The translations under genes were made by a program, and so were the position numbers. Below the pieces are notes generated by a model that had not been told where the DNA came from, made no database searches, and saw only the letters and a program-made list of their open reading frames with translations. Shown here piece by piece: positions 27,060-37,280 of a DNA stretch of 64,000 nt (position 1 is the stretch's first letter; every line of letters begins with the position of its first letter). The DNA comes from Candidatus Obscuribacterales bacterium (lineage in GTDB: Bacteria > Cyanobacteriota > Vampirovibrionia > Obscuribacterales > Obscuribacteraceae). The DNA is taken from the NCBI GenBank assembly GCA_020050685.1, contig JAGVKG010000025.1, forward strand, positions 1-64,000, given 5' to 3'.

Positions 27060-30014
27060 CTATTTAGCTTCCATCCAGTTGTTTCCCACCCGCATGTCAA
27101 CCTTTAAAGGGACCTTGAGGGGGTTTGCCTGACCTTCCAGCTGCATACACTGGCGGACCAGGACTTTCGTCTCCTCCAACTCCGAATCTGGCACTTCCAG
27201 AACCAACTCATCGTGGACTTGCAAAATCAATTTGGCAGATAACTTTCTTTCTTGCATCAGCAAGTGGAGCCTAATCATGGCCAGCTTCATTAAATCGGCA
27301 GCTGAGCCTTGTAGCGGTGCATTACAGGCGGCGCGCTCCTCGGCTTTCCTGATATTGTCGTTCCGATCATTTAAATTGCGGAAATAGCGCCTACGCCCCC
27401 AAAGAGTTTCCGTGTATCCTCGGCGGCGAGCCTCAAGAATCGAAGACTTGAGATAATTGTCTACATTAGGATAGCGGCTGAAGTACTTGTCTATGAAGGC
27501 TTGCGCTTCACGCGGCGAAATTCCCAGGTCTTGAGCCGTGGAATATGCACCTTGCTGATAAATCAGAGAAAAGTTGATCGTTTTGCCCACACGGCGCATA
27601 TCACTGGTTACTGCTTCCAATGGTAGATCGAAAATTTCCATTGCTGTGCGAGCGTGAATGTCTTGGTCTTTGGCAAAGGCATCAAGCAAGGTTTCATCGG
27701 CAGACATATGGGCAAGCAAGCGTAATTCGATTTGCGAATAATCGGCGGAAAGCAAGCGAGTGGATTTTGCCTCGGGAATAAAAGCCCGGCGGATGCGCCG
27801 ACCAATTTCGGTGCGAATCGGAATATTTTGCAAGTTCGGATTGGTCGAAGATAAGCGACCGGTAGAAGTAACAGTTTGATTGAACTCACCATGCAAACGG
27901 TGATCGCGCTCAGAAACCTGGCGGGGCAATGAATCAACATATGTAGAACGCAATTTCGCTAACTGGCGAAACTCAAGCAGTTTACCGATAATCTCATGTT
28001 CTTCCTTGAGCGCTTCAAGCACAGAAGCATCAGTTGAATAACCAGATTTGGTCTTACCTTTGGGTTTGAGATTTAATTCTTGAAAAAGAATTTGTTGTAA
28101 TTGCTGAGTCGAGTTGATGTTAAAAGGCCTGCCTGCCAGCCTGAATATGTCCGATTCAAGCTCTTGCAGCGCCTGCGTAAGTTCTTTCGAGAACTGGCTT
28201 AAATAAGGCAGATCCAGAGCCACACCATTTTGTTCCATTTTGGCAAGCACCACCGATAGTGGCAGGTCCATATCCCACAAAAGATACTTTTGTTTTTCAT
28301 CCAGGTGAGTCAGCCAAAATTTTGCCAGCTCAAGGGTCATACGTGCATCATCGCCGGCATAGGGGGCGACTCTGTCGACCGGCAATTGGTCCATAGTCAT
28401 CTGCTTGCGTCCGGTACCAATCAGCTCGCTAATCCGCACCATTTCATAGTTCAATAGCTTTTCGGATTGATCTTTTAAACCGTTGCGATTATCAGGATCT
28501 TGAATGTAGCTGGCAAGCATCGGATCAAAGATGACCGGTGCTAAATTAATACCAAGTAGCGAAAGTACGTTCATTTCATACTTGGCGTTCTGGGCAATCT
28601 TGCCGATATTTGGATCTTCCAAAATCGGTTTGAGTCTGGCTGCCACCACATCTGGTGGCAGTTGTTTGGCACCAAAATGCTTGACGGGAATATATGCTTG
28701 ATATTGCTGCCATCCTTGATCTTCAATTTGCAAATGCTTGTCGCCAGTCATTTTGGCGTTGTCACTCCAAGCCAGTGCATAACCAACTATTTCACACTCT
28801 AAAGAAGCAACCGAGGTTGTCTCCAAGTCGACGCAGACCACCGATTGTTTTCTCAGTTTGGTGACAAGCTGATCTAGTTTATCTTCCGTATCGATGATTT
28901 CCGGACTAGGTGGTGCAAATGTTGAGGGAACCAAATTAGCCAAGGTCAGCTGACCTTGAGGAGCTTCTTGCGTGGTATCAGTTGTCGGTCTAAGATCACT
29001 TGCTTGGTTTTGCTTATTAGTAAGATCAAGAGGAGCAGCAGCTCCACCTATTAGGGCAGTCAGATCCGCTTGCTGATTGGCTTCAAGATCTGCTCCATCG
29101 TTGAATGGTTTGAGTACCTGCGGCAATTGCGTGAGCATGCGCTTAAATTCAAGCTTCTGTAAAAATTGCACAACTTCAGACAGCTTCGGCATGGTCAAAT
29201 GACAGTGAGCAAAATCAAAATCAAGCGGCACTGTTCTAACAATGGTGGCAAGACGTTGGCTGGCAAAAGCAGATTCTTTACCTTCGGTCAATTTCTTGCA
29301 GACCGATTTGGATTCAACTTCATCCAGGTGGTTGTAGATATTTTCCAGCGTGTTCCATTTAGATAAAAGTTGTGATGCTGTTTTTGGCCCGATGCCCTTA
29401 ACTCCGGGAATATTGTCCGACGTATCACCACAAAGCGCTTTGTAATCAATTACTTGCTCAGGCCAGACACCAAGCTTTTCAAAAACTTGTTCGCGCTCAT
29501 ATTTTTTCAAACCGCCTTGCGAGCTCGGCATTAAGACTTCAATATTCTCACCAAGCAATTGAAAGGCATCTTGATCGCCTGTGAGAATTTGCACCTTGAT
29601 ACCGGCTTCGGCTGCCTGTGTGGCCACCGTGCCAATTACGTCATCTGCTTCATAACCGGCAAGCTCATAAAGCGGAATATCAAAGGCCTTAACCCCTTCT
29701 TTGATCATGGGCCATTGTGTTGCCAGATCATCGGGCATTTCGTCGCGGTTGGCTTTGTACTCAGCGTATTCAATATGCCGGAAAGTTGGATCCTTCAAAT
29801 CAAAACAAACTGCCATCATTTCAGGTTTGTCAGCTTGCAAAAGCTCAAACAAAGCATTGAAAAATCCATAGACAGCCCAGGTCGGTGTGCCGTCTTTTCG
29901 GCGAAAGCCTTGGCGCATCAGAGCATAAAAAGAACGGAAGGCTAAAGCGCTGCCATCGACAAGCACAAGGGTCTTGTCTTGATTTGCTTTTGCTGAATTG
30001 TTCTTATTAGTCAT
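27060..30014 (-). CDS. polA: DNA polymerase I
   Basis: PolA fills gaps in excision repair and removes Okazaki primers. At 984 residues it includes a 5'-nuclease domain (about 1-300; GDTSDNIPGVKGIGPKTA) and a linker of about 100 residues. The 3'-5' exonuclease domain follows, with its DLETT motif intact, then the polymerase domain with motifs DYSQIELRLLAH, RRVGKTINFSLIY and QVHDELVLEV. Proofreading residues are therefore probably present. It begins five bases after the stop of a phosphatase gene, so the two are likely cotranscribed. Confidence 0.96.
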   Translation of the reverse strand: MTNKNNSAKANQDKTLVLVDGSALAFRSFYALMRQGFRRKDGTPTWAVYGFFNALFELLQADKPEMMAVCFDLKDPTFRHIEYAEYKANRDEMPDDLATQWPMIKEGVKAFDIPLYELAGYEADDVIGTVATQAAEAGIKVQILTGDQDAFQLLGENIEVLMPSSQGGLKKYEREQVFEKLGVWPEQVIDYKALCGDTSDNIPGVKGIGPKTASQLLSKWNTLENIYNHLDEVESKSVCKKLTEGKESAFASQRLATIVRTVPLDFDFAHCHLTMPKLSEVVQFLQKLEFKRMLTQLPQVLKPFNDGADLEANQQADLTALIGGAAAPLDLTNKQNQASDLRPTTDTTQEAPQGQLTLANLVPSTFAPPSPEIIDTEDKLDQLVTKLRKQSVVCVDLETTSVASLECEIVGYALAWSDNAKMTGDKHLQIEDQGWQQYQAYIPVKHFGAKQLPPDVVAARLKPILEDPNIGKIAQNAKYEMNVLSLLGINLAPVIFDPMLASYIQDPDNRNGLKDQSEKLLNYEMVRISELIGTGRKQMTMDQLPVDRVAPYAGDDARMTLELAKFWLTHLDEKQKYLLWDMDLPLSVVLAKMEQNGVALDLPYLSQFSKELTQALQELESDIFRLAGRPFNINSTQQLQQILFQELNLKPKGKTKSGYSTDASVLEALKEEHEIIGKLLEFRQLAKLRSTYVDSLPRQVSERDHRLHGEFNQTVTSTGRLSSTNPNLQNIPIRTEIGRRIRRAFIPEAKSTRLLSADYSQIELRLLAHMSADETLLDAFAKDQDIHARTAMEIFDLPLEAVTSDMRRVGKTINFSLIYQQGAYSTAQDLGISPREAQAFIDKYFSRYPNVDNYLKSSILEARRRGYTETLWGRRRYFRNLNDRNDNIRKAEERAACNAPLQGSAADLMKLAMIRLHLLMQERKLSAKLILQVHDELVLEVPDSELEETKVLVRQCMQLEGQANPLKVPLKVDMRVGNNWMEAK

Positions 30015-30019
30015 GAACG

Positions 30020-31768
30020 CTAAAGTGCCTTGCGATCGTTTGAGGCGTAGTTACCCGAGCGCTTTGGACCGTATTCTTCCGACATCGCTTCATTTAATAC
30101 ACGCCCTTCCACCAAGGATGGTTGGCTGATTTGCAAAATAGCCGCAATGGTCGGAGCAATATCGGCAGGACTTGAGCTGCGACTAAATGTGCCTGTGGCA
30201 ATACCCGGACCAGAAAATATCATTGGTACTTGTGAATCATAAGAATAAGGCGAACCGTGTCCTGTGCCACTTGATTCACTGGTAAAAACATAGTTTGGTT
30301 TAGCCAAAACAATCAGTTCACCAGAGCGTCCCCAGAAGTAATTTGACTTGACTGCTTTAGCATGTGGACCTGCAGGCAATTGGTTGGCATAAAACTGGGC
30401 TGCTGTATAAACTTCGCCAACACCAGCCACTGAGTGAGCAATTTTTGCTGTTAAGGCTTCAACATCAGGTTGAAAGCGCTTCTTGCGATCAATGGCATCC
30501 AAATTCAAATAAAGATTTGGCGGAATGAAAGCCTCAATCCAATCATCTTGTCCTAGTCTGGATACGAGAGTGGCATTGACCAAAGTTTGGAAGGCTTTCG
30601 GATCAATACGACCGGCTTCCATACCTTTTTCCTTGAGAAACTCTGGAATTGGGCAAACACCATGATCTGCCGAGACGACAATTAAGCACTTATCCAAACC
30701 AACTTTGTGATCAACATACTGGAATAATTCCGCTAAGGTTTTGTCCAGCCTTAAGACCAAGTCTTCCATTTCTTGGCTGTATGGTCCAAAGGCATGACCA
30801 ACAAAATCTTGAGCCGAAAAACTAATCGCTAGCATATCCGGATCCGTATGTTGGCCCAGATGCTCAGATTCAATTGCATCCTTAGCCAATTCACACAACA
30901 TTTGATTGGCAAATGGTGTCATTTGAAAAGATTGATAATAAGATTCACCAGGACCGCCAACGCCACCAGTTATGACATGGGGAAACTGTCTGCCACCACC
31001 AACCATGGCTTTCTCATAGGGATAATCATCTCTCACCGAAGCTGCATACTGCGTTTCTGGTAGCAGTCTTTCCCAAGACTTACCAAAATAGCTATCGGCA
31101 TAACGCTTGTCGTTGAATGACTTGACCCAAGATGGTAATTCACGACCGTACTGCGATGTACTAACAAATGCACCAGAACGTGTATCAAACCAAAAAGCAC
31201 CATTGGCTATGCGGCCTGCCAAAAGCATTGCGGCACAGTCCTTAAGCGAAAGACTAAAAACTTTAGCGCGTCCATTAGTTGCTAAACGCAACTCATCGCC
31301 AATTGTGGAACCAAGCAAATTTTTTGTCCCGCCGCAAGGTCCTGTGCCACCAACCATGGTCAAACCATCTTCACCGCAAGCATAAACTTCTTTGCCACGT
31401 CTTCTGTCTAACCATTGATTGCCGACAATGCCTGTAGACCAGGGATAAGCACCGGTAGCAATGATTGAATGTCCTGGTGCTGTTTGCGTTGCGGCTTGCC
31501 GATAACGGCAATTGACAAAGTTGGCACCATGATCAATTAAGTAGCGAAATCCGCCTGATGACAGCTTATCTTTATAGCGATAAAGATACTCAAAAGACAT
31601 TTGGTCGGAAACAATTTCCAGAACCAACTTCGGAGTTGTCGGCGAGCCACTTGAAGACTGTGCCAGTGACTGTCCAAATGAAGGCATAAGACTTTGAGAA
31701 AAGCAGATGAAAAGCATTAGTGCTTTTGTCAAAGTTTGATTTGGCTTGTAAGTGAAAAGTTTAAACAA
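30020..31768 (-). CDS. PafA-like periplasmic alkaline phosphatase
   Basis: This nucleotide-pyrophosphatase/PafA-family enzyme hydrolyses phosphate monoesters outside the cytoplasm. The zinc residues are visible: Asp in IVSDQM, the Thr nucleophile in TQTAPGHS, DFVGH, SADHG and GTGHGS. An N-terminal hydrophobic stretch (ALMLFICFSQSLMPSFG) is a probable signal peptide. I chose TTG at 31768 because GGAGGAA lies eight bases upstream; a longer frame reaches 31819 but has no such site. It is the first gene of a pair with polA. Confidence 0.88.
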   Translation of the reverse strand: MFKLFTYKPNQTLTKALMLFICFSQSLMPSFGQSLAQSSSGSPTTPKLVLEIVSDQMSFEYLYRYKDKLSSGGFRYLIDHGANFVNCRYRQAATQTAPGHSIIATGAYPWSTGIVGNQWLDRRRGKEVYACGEDGLTMVGGTGPCGGTKNLLGSTIGDELRLATNGRAKVFSLSLKDCAAMLLAGRIANGAFWFDTRSGAFVSTSQYGRELPSWVKSFNDKRYADSYFGKSWERLLPETQYAASVRDDYPYEKAMVGGGRQFPHVITGGVGGPGESYYQSFQMTPFANQMLCELAKDAIESEHLGQHTDPDMLAISFSAQDFVGHAFGPYSQEMEDLVLRLDKTLAELFQYVDHKVGLDKCLIVVSADHGVCPIPEFLKEKGMEAGRIDPKAFQTLVNATLVSRLGQDDWIEAFIPPNLYLNLDAIDRKKRFQPDVEALTAKIAHSVAGVGEVYTAAQFYANQLPAGPHAKAVKSNYFWGRSGELIVLAKPNYVFTSESSGTGHGSPYSYDSQVPMIFSGPGIATGTFSRSSSPADIAPTIAAILQISQPSLVEGRVLNEAMSEEYGPKRSGNYASNDRKAL

Positions 31769-32010
31769 GAAAATTCCTCCACTTGGACAAAGATTTAGTT
31801 GGCAAGAAACCCGAGCCAAGAAGCTAGAGCAAATTCGTATATCTCTTGCAAGACGGCGTTAAGACGCCACGAACTTTCATCCTATATTTTGTCACTTCAT
31901 ATAAAGTTTTGTCGCAATCTTTAAGCACAACTTTGATTACTTTGTGAATATTGGCGACTAATCACTGCTTGAGGACTAAAATCAAGGCAAATTATTTGAG
32001 GGAGATTGCC

Positions 32011-32418
32011 ATGAGCCAAAGAACACAACTATTGAAGAAGGCGGTGCTGACAAGCGTCGGTGCTTCCACATCCACAGAGCGGATTAAGCAAGCTCTAGCA
32101 GAAGTCGCAGAAGATTTGTGCAAAGTTGGCAAGGAATTGCTGGGAGACCTGGAGCAAGAGGGTGAAGCAAAAACAGAAAATTGGCAGAACCTGCTCAAGA
32201 ATTTGCAATCGGAAACAACCAAGCGCAAAAGTTCGCTTGAACAGAACTTCCAATCATCAATCAAGAAGACTGCCCGCGATCTGGGTTTCATCACCCGCGA
32301 AGATTTAGATGAAGTGCTTGAACGCCTTGATGCTTTAGAAGATACACTTGGCGACAACGGTGATGCCCCGGAAGGCAAGAAGCAACGCGTAGCTAAATCG
32401 GCCAAACGTAGCTCGTAA
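32011..32418 (+). CDS. Phasin-like coiled-coil protein
   Basis: The 135-residue product is a long amphipathic helix protein with coiled-coil character (residues about 20-90). It has a phasin-type C-terminal motif near ITREDLDEVLERLDALED, then a basic tail (KKQRVAKSAKRSS). Phasins coat polyhydroxyalkanoate granules. The match is by pattern only, and no PHA synthase gene is in view. ATG 32011 has GGGAG just upstream and is better than the upstream ATG. Confidence 0.65.
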   Translation: MSQRTQLLKKAVLTSVGASTSTERIKQALAEVAEDLCKVGKELLGDLEQEGEAKTENWQNLLKNLQSETTKRKSSLEQNFQSSIKKTARDLGFITREDLDEVLERLDALEDTLGDNGDAPEGKKQRVAKSAKRSS

Positions 32419-32442
32419 GACATTCAGACCTTGTGCATTTAA

Positions 32443-32466
32443 AAGGGCGGGGTTTTCCCCGCCCTT
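32443..32466. terminator. Bidirectional terminator
   Basis: AAGGGCGGGG (32443-32452), TTTT loop, CCCCGCCCTT (32457-32466). The ten-base stem is perfect. It separates the convergent phasin-like and purA genes, and on the plus strand is followed by CTTGTTT. Confidence 0.85.
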
Positions 32467-32481
32467 CTTGTTTGGCCCGAT

Positions 32482-33816
32482 TTAATTGATCACGCTGCTC
32501 AGTACGCGTTTTGGTCCGTGAATCGGATCTTCAATAACAATAGTTTGATCACGCTTTGGACCAACCGAAACAATAGCCACAGGCACATCCAACTCAGAGG
32601 AAATAAAGTCAAGATACTTCTGAGCTTGCATTGGTAGCTCGGCAAAACTGCGGCAATGATTGGTTGGTTTTTTCCAACCAGCAAAAGTTTCGTAAATCGG
32701 CTCCATGCGCGAGAAGGCACCAGCCATAGCCGGCAGATCGCGATAGACAGAACCATCTTGTGTATCGCGGTAAGCAATACAAACTTTGATCTGATCAAAT
32801 TCATCAAGGACATCCAGCTTGGTTACAGCCAAACAATCCAAACCGTTGATACGCGCAGAATATCGTCCAAGTACGCAATCAAACCAACCGCAACGACGTG
32901 GGCGTCCGGTTGTTACACCAACTTCAGCCCAAGCTTTGCCAACTTGGCGCAATTGATCACCAACTTCGCCATGTTGCTCAGTCGGGAATGGACCTTCGCC
33001 TACTCTCGTTAGATAAGCCTTGGACACACCGATGACGCGATCGATAACTGTTGGGCCAATACCTGCACCGACACAAGCACCACCGGCTGATGGGCTGGAA
33101 CTTGTGACATATGGATAACTGCCGTGATCCAAATCCAGTAATGTACCTTGAGCACCTTCGAACAAAATATTCTTGCGCTCTTTTACAGCCTGGAAAATAA
33201 TTGCTGATGTGTCGCAAATGTAAGGACGCATCATTTCGCCATAAGCAATATATTCATCAAAAATCTGTTTGGCATCCATTGGCGGTAAATCGTAAAGCCG
33301 CTCAAGAATGATGTTTTTCTTTGGCACCAACCATTCCAATTTGGAACGGAAAACATCTGGAGCGAGAAGATCTTCCATGCGTATGCCAATGCGATCACAC
33401 TTGTCAGCATAAGTTGGACCAATGCCTCGCTTGGTCGTGCCAATTTTTAAACTGCCTCGCGAATCTTCCTCAGCAGCATCAATTGCCAGGTGATAAGGCA
33501 TTGTCACGTGTGCCGTGGTTGAAACTTTCAAAAGAGATACATCTTGGCCACAAGCCAAAAGTCCTTCTAATTCTTTGATAAAAGCTTTGGGATCAATAAC
33601 CATGCCCGGACCGAGCATGCAAATTGTGCCCTTGTAAAGAATGCCGGATGGTATCAAGTGAAACTTGTAAGTCTCACCTTCAACAACCACCGTGTGCCCC
33701 GCATTTGATCCGCCTTGATAGCGCGCCACGATATCAGAATTTTTGGAGAGCAGGTCAGTAACCTTTGCTTTACCTTCATCACCAAATTGTGCACCAACTA
33801 CTATTACGTTTGCCAA
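32482..33816 (-). CDS. purA: Adenylosuccinate synthetase
   Basis: PurA condenses IMP and aspartate using GTP on the way to AMP. The 444-residue protein contains [40 protein letters not shown] and ITAGRPRRC-type regions (seen as [13 protein letters not shown]). TTG at 33816 is the likely start, with GAGG upstream; a longer frame to 33924 has no supporting site. The usual GDEGKGK loop reads GDEGKAK (Ala17), and the usual W before GDEG is F. It is single, with a terminator at its end. Confidence 0.94.
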   Translation of the reverse strand: MANVIVVGAQFGDEGKAKVTDLLSKNSDIVARYQGGSNAGHTVVVEGETYKFHLIPSGILYKGTICMLGPGMVIDPKAFIKELEGLLACGQDVSLLKVSTTAHVTMPYHLAIDAAEEDSRGSLKIGTTKRGIGPTYADKCDRIGIRMEDLLAPDVFRSKLEWLVPKKNIILERLYDLPPMDAKQIFDEYIAYGEMMRPYICDTSAIIFQAVKERKNILFEGAQGTLLDLDHGSYPYVTSSSPSAGGACVGAGIGPTVIDRVIGVSKAYLTRVGEGPFPTEQHGEVGDQLRQVGKAWAEVGVTTGRPRRCGWFDCVLGRYSARINGLDCLAVTKLDVLDEFDQIKVCIAYRDTQDGSVYRDLPAMAGAFSRMEPIYETFAGWKKPTNHCRSFAELPMQAQKYLDFISSELDVPVAIVSVGPKRDQTIVIEDPIHGPKRVLSSVIN

Positions 33817-34017
33817 GGTTATTGCCTCACTAAGCGAAAGTCGACATCCTGGTTTTGAGCCGCATAGACAGCCCAAGTGCGCGGTCCTTTGCCCATTTCT
33901 CGAGATGATGAGAAAATTGGGCAAGACTTATGACCCTTGATAGTCTAGGCTAGGTCAAGATTACCTGTCAAATCGATTGGCTCGGAAAGACTGGCGTTAA
34001 AATTATTTGGCAACAAG

Positions 34018-34995
34018 ATGAACAAAATTTTTGACTCTCAACTGAAATTTCGCCAGCCCTTGGTTTGTCGGCTCTTAGAAAAAGCTTCTCTTGCCAACAA
34101 GCTGGCTAATGCTTATCTCTTGACTGGCATAAATACGGCAGACAAATGGCTCGTTGCCAAGCAGTTAGCTTGTTATCTCAATTGCACTAAGCCTGACAAA
34201 TCTACAAATGGTTCTTGTTTTGTCCTAAGTCAAAGTGCACCGGCTTGCCAAAATTGCCAGTGGATCAATTCACTTGAACACCCGCAAGCTCTCTTGGTCT
34301 TAGAAGCAGATGCCAAAAGCGCGTCAGGAAAGATACCTGTGGAAAAGGCACGAGCATTGGCTTCTGAACTAGGTAAGACATCCACCTATTTCCGCACCAT
34401 GGTGATACCAGAGGCCAATGAACAATTGTTCCATCGCGCCTCTGCCAATGCCTTGCTCAAAACAATCGAAGAGCCACCAGCTAATTGTGTTTTCTTATTG
34501 TTTGCTCGCTCGGAAAAAGAAGTACTTGCCACAATCGTCAGCCGTTCCCAGGTGATACCAGTTCTAGCATCTGGTCAAGAGGACGAGTCTTCACTCGGCT
34601 ATCAAAACTTGAATCAAGAGGAGCAAGCCTTATTTGCCCAAGCAAAAGAAACAATCAATGCAACCTTTGGCAAGTCCGGTCTGAAAGCCGATAAGGGTCA
34701 ATCGCAAAGAATTACTCAAGCTGTCACTTATCTAAATTTTGCTGCCGTCTTGAAAGATTTAGTTACTAAAGAAGTAGAGCCTGATTTAATTGTCGACTTG
34801 GTCGTCAAAGAAGAAATGGCAGTATTCCAAAAACAATCCCAAGTCTCGCCTGCCATTTGCCTTTATCTTGAGCAATTGTTGGCACTTTCCGAAGAGACCA
34901 AAGCCCAAATCGATCATTATGTGACAGTCAAAGCTGCTATGGAATCCTTTTCTCTTGGTATAACCAAGCTGCGTAGGAAGTATCGCGTTGCTTAA
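34018..34995 (+). CDS. holB: DNA polymerase III delta-prime-like subunit
   Basis: This clamp-loader-type protein of 325 residues contains the delta-prime/gamma family block NALLKTIEEPPANCVFLLFARSE and the sensor-like TIVSRSQVIP. The P-loop region is not conserved (TGINTADKWLVAK), as expected for the non-hydrolysing delta-prime subunit. A small Cys cluster (PACQNCQWI) matches the zinc module of the family. No good ribosome binding site is visible. Its role in loading the sliding clamp is inferred from homology pattern. Confidence 0.85.
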   Translation: MNKIFDSQLKFRQPLVCRLLEKASLANKLANAYLLTGINTADKWLVAKQLACYLNCTKPDKSTNGSCFVLSQSAPACQNCQWINSLEHPQALLVLEADAKSASGKIPVEKARALASELGKTSTYFRTMVIPEANEQLFHRASANALLKTIEEPPANCVFLLFARSEKEVLATIVSRSQVIPVLASGQEDESSLGYQNLNQEEQALFAQAKETINATFGKSGLKADKGQSQRITQAVTYLNFAAVLKDLVTKEVEPDLIVDLVVKEEMAVFQKQSQVSPAICLYLEQLLALSEETKAQIDHYVTVKAAMESFSLGITKLRRKYRVA

Positions 34996-35031
34996 GCTAT
35001 GATCTAAATAGAGTGAGGTCTTGATAGCAAG

Positions 35032-36057
35032 TTGGCGAAATCGGACGGCTTTCAATTGGGTGGCGTAGGTGAAGTTATTGCTTCACCACAGGCTATCTTT
35101 GCCATCGCTGCCTGCCTTTTCTTTTCGTTCACAATTTATCAGCCTAATAAGCTTTTACCAGAACTTGATCAAGCCAACGGCAAAAAATCCTTTGTCGACA
35201 CAGAAGCAATCTTGCAAGAGGCAGCATCCCTCGAGCCAGCTAAATTAGCTGCTGAAGGAAAAGTTGATTTAGCGATTACCAAGGCTCACCAAATGGCTAA
35301 TGCCAAACCCTTGGATGTTTTGTCCAATGTTTGTGCCGGCAATGTCATAGCCCAAGTGGGCGATAAAGATCAAGGCGTCCGCCTGCTTAAAAAGGCAGCC
35401 GCACTGGCACCACGCTCACGTTGGGTGAGAATCAATTTGGCCGACACATTGGCCGCCAGCAAAAGATATACGGAAGCAATTGACCAATATAAGCTGATTT
35501 TGCAGGTCTATCCTCATTGGGCACGACCACACTTGAGTCTGGCCAATATTTACTGGCAACAAGATGATGAAAAGAAGGTAGCCGAGGAACTTGGCTTGGC
35601 CTTGGAATCAGATTCTGGCAACACGGACGCCAGAAAGATGCGCGGTTTTGCCTTGGCACGGGCTGGGCAAAGCAAGAAAGGCTTTGATGAATTCATGATT
35701 GCCGAAGCACAAGAACACACTGTTTCTGGTCCGCCGGCAGACATCAAACATCAAATTGAAAATTGGAAAACGCCGGAACGAGCGATTTACGAATTACATC
35801 ATCAGTTAGATCAAAATCCTGACGATCCAATGAACAAACTCAGATTGGCACGGCTTTTGATTTATACAAACGAACTTGCCGAAGCTAAACAACTTTTGCT
35901 GGAAGCTCGTCGAGCTGCACCAACCAACTATGAAATTCACCGCAATCTGGCCTACGTCTTACAAAAACTGGGCGACAGTAATTTGGCCCTGCACGAATTC
36001 ATTCAATCAGTAAAGCAGCAAGAAATGGCCGAAAAACGCGGACTCACCGACAAGTAA
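35032..36057 (+). CDS. TPR-repeat protein with membrane anchor
   Basis: The 341-residue protein has one membrane segment at the N-terminus (IFAIAACLFFSFTIY), then TPR units at about 75-200 and 245-325 (LLKKAAALAPRSRWVRINLADTL, YKLILQVYPHWARPHLSLANIY, LLEARRAAPTNYEIHRNLAYVL). It starts at TTG, with GAGG 14 bases away, a poor spacing. It lies 36 bases after holB. The partner is unknown. Confidence 0.8.
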   Translation: MAKSDGFQLGGVGEVIASPQAIFAIAACLFFSFTIYQPNKLLPELDQANGKKSFVDTEAILQEAASLEPAKLAAEGKVDLAITKAHQMANAKPLDVLSNVCAGNVIAQVGDKDQGVRLLKKAAALAPRSRWVRINLADTLAASKRYTEAIDQYKLILQVYPHWARPHLSLANIYWQQDDEKKVAEELGLALESDSGNTDARKMRGFALARAGQSKKGFDEFMIAEAQEHTVSGPPADIKHQIENWKTPERAIYELHHQLDQNPDDPMNKLRLARLLIYTNELAEAKQLLLEARRAAPTNYEIHRNLAYVLQKLGDSNLALHEFIQSVKQQEMAEKRGLTDK

Positions 36058-36059
36058 TT

Positions 36060-37052
36060 TTAGGATTTGGTTTTTTTCTTATCGCTTTCCAGTTTAGCGA
36101 TTTGCTCGTATAAAGCTTTTTCTTCTGCGCCAATTTCTGCAGGTATGACAATTTTCAGGCGCAAGAGCTGATCGCCGCGGACATCTTCTTTGAGTCGCGG
36201 CAGTCCTTTGCCACGCAAACGCAACATGCGCCCAGTCTGGCTGGCAGCTGGTACCTTTATTTGTACAGGACCGTCGACAGTTTGCGCTTCTGTTTCCGTG
36301 CCTAATACAGCTTGAGCAGGAGTAATGGAAAGTTCTGTTATCAAATTATCGCCATCGACCGTGTAATACGGATGGGGCTTGAGTTTCACTTTGAGATACA
36401 AGTCACCCCGTGCACCGTTGCGTGGATCTTGTCCACCTTCGCCTGCCATACGAATGCGCGAGCCTGTACGCACGCCCTTGGGGATTGTCACCTCTAAAGT
36501 ACGTGCCGGCATACCAGGTCCAGAAATTTGAATTTTACGTTTGGTGCCATGGACAATTTCGTCAATTGAAAGTTCTATATCGGCAAGCTGATCAAGTTTG
36601 CTTTTGCCAAACCCGCCAGATTCAAGATCTTCGGCACCAAATCCACCGGGGCGAAAACCACCTGTAGAAAATCCGCCACCACCTGGGCGAAAGCCGCCGC
36701 CACGCCCGGTTGCCTGACCAAATAACATTTCAAAGAAATCGGAAAACGCTGAGCCCCCACCAAGCCCGGACATATCGCCAAAGTCAAAAGTAAATCCGCC
36801 AGGCGGTGGCTGAAAGTCCGCGCCGGCTTTCCAGTCCGAGCCCAAAAGATCATAACGTTGACGCTTTTCGGCATCTTTGAGGACTTCGTAAGCCTCAGTT
36901 ATATCTTTGAACTTTTCTTCCGACTTAGGATCACCTTGATTAGCATCGGGATGATGTTGACGGGCCAGCTTGCGGTAAGCAGACTTGATTTCCTTCTCTG
37001 TCGCGTTCCTGGCAACCCCAAGTGCTGCGTAATAATCCTTGTATTTGACCAA
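36060..37052 (-). CDS. DnaJ-type co-chaperone of the CbpA class
   Basis: This 330-residue J protein has the J domain ([17 protein letters not shown] and HHPDAN, about 6-70) and a Gly/Phe-rich linker ([16 protein letters not shown]). Two C-terminal substrate-binding domains follow, and no zinc-finger CxxCxGxG repeats are present. It is therefore a CbpA-like class II co-chaperone of DnaK. It begins at TTG with GGGGG six bases upstream. It is convergent with the TPR gene (2-base gap). Confidence 0.92.
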   Translation of the reverse strand: MVKYKDYYAALGVARNATEKEIKSAYRKLARQHHPDANQGDPKSEEKFKDITEAYEVLKDAEKRQRYDLLGSDWKAGADFQPPPGGFTFDFGDMSGLGGGSAFSDFFEMLFGQATGRGGGFRPGGGGFSTGGFRPGGFGAEDLESGGFGKSKLDQLADIELSIDEIVHGTKRKIQISGPGMPARTLEVTIPKGVRTGSRIRMAGEGGQDPRNGARGDLYLKVKLKPHPYYTVDGDNLITELSITPAQAVLGTETEAQTVDGPVQIKVPAASQTGRMLRLRGKGLPRLKEDVRGDQLLRLKIVIPAEIGAEEKALYEQIAKLESDKKKTKS

Positions 37053-37280
37053 TTGCTGCCCCCAGACTGCCTTTTCAACTGCCCTTTAGTCTATTTCTGA
37101 TTAGTGCCATTGTGCACCATGTAAGCACCCAATTTCCATTCTCAAAATCTCAATTTACCCGCTACTATCTTAAATAATTCTCGATTGTAAATATAAAAAC
37201 TCACATCCGCATTCCCGTCCCTCAGGCTAGACCTTGGTACAATCGAGCCGACAGATACAAGAGCCTATGAGAATCTTTGG

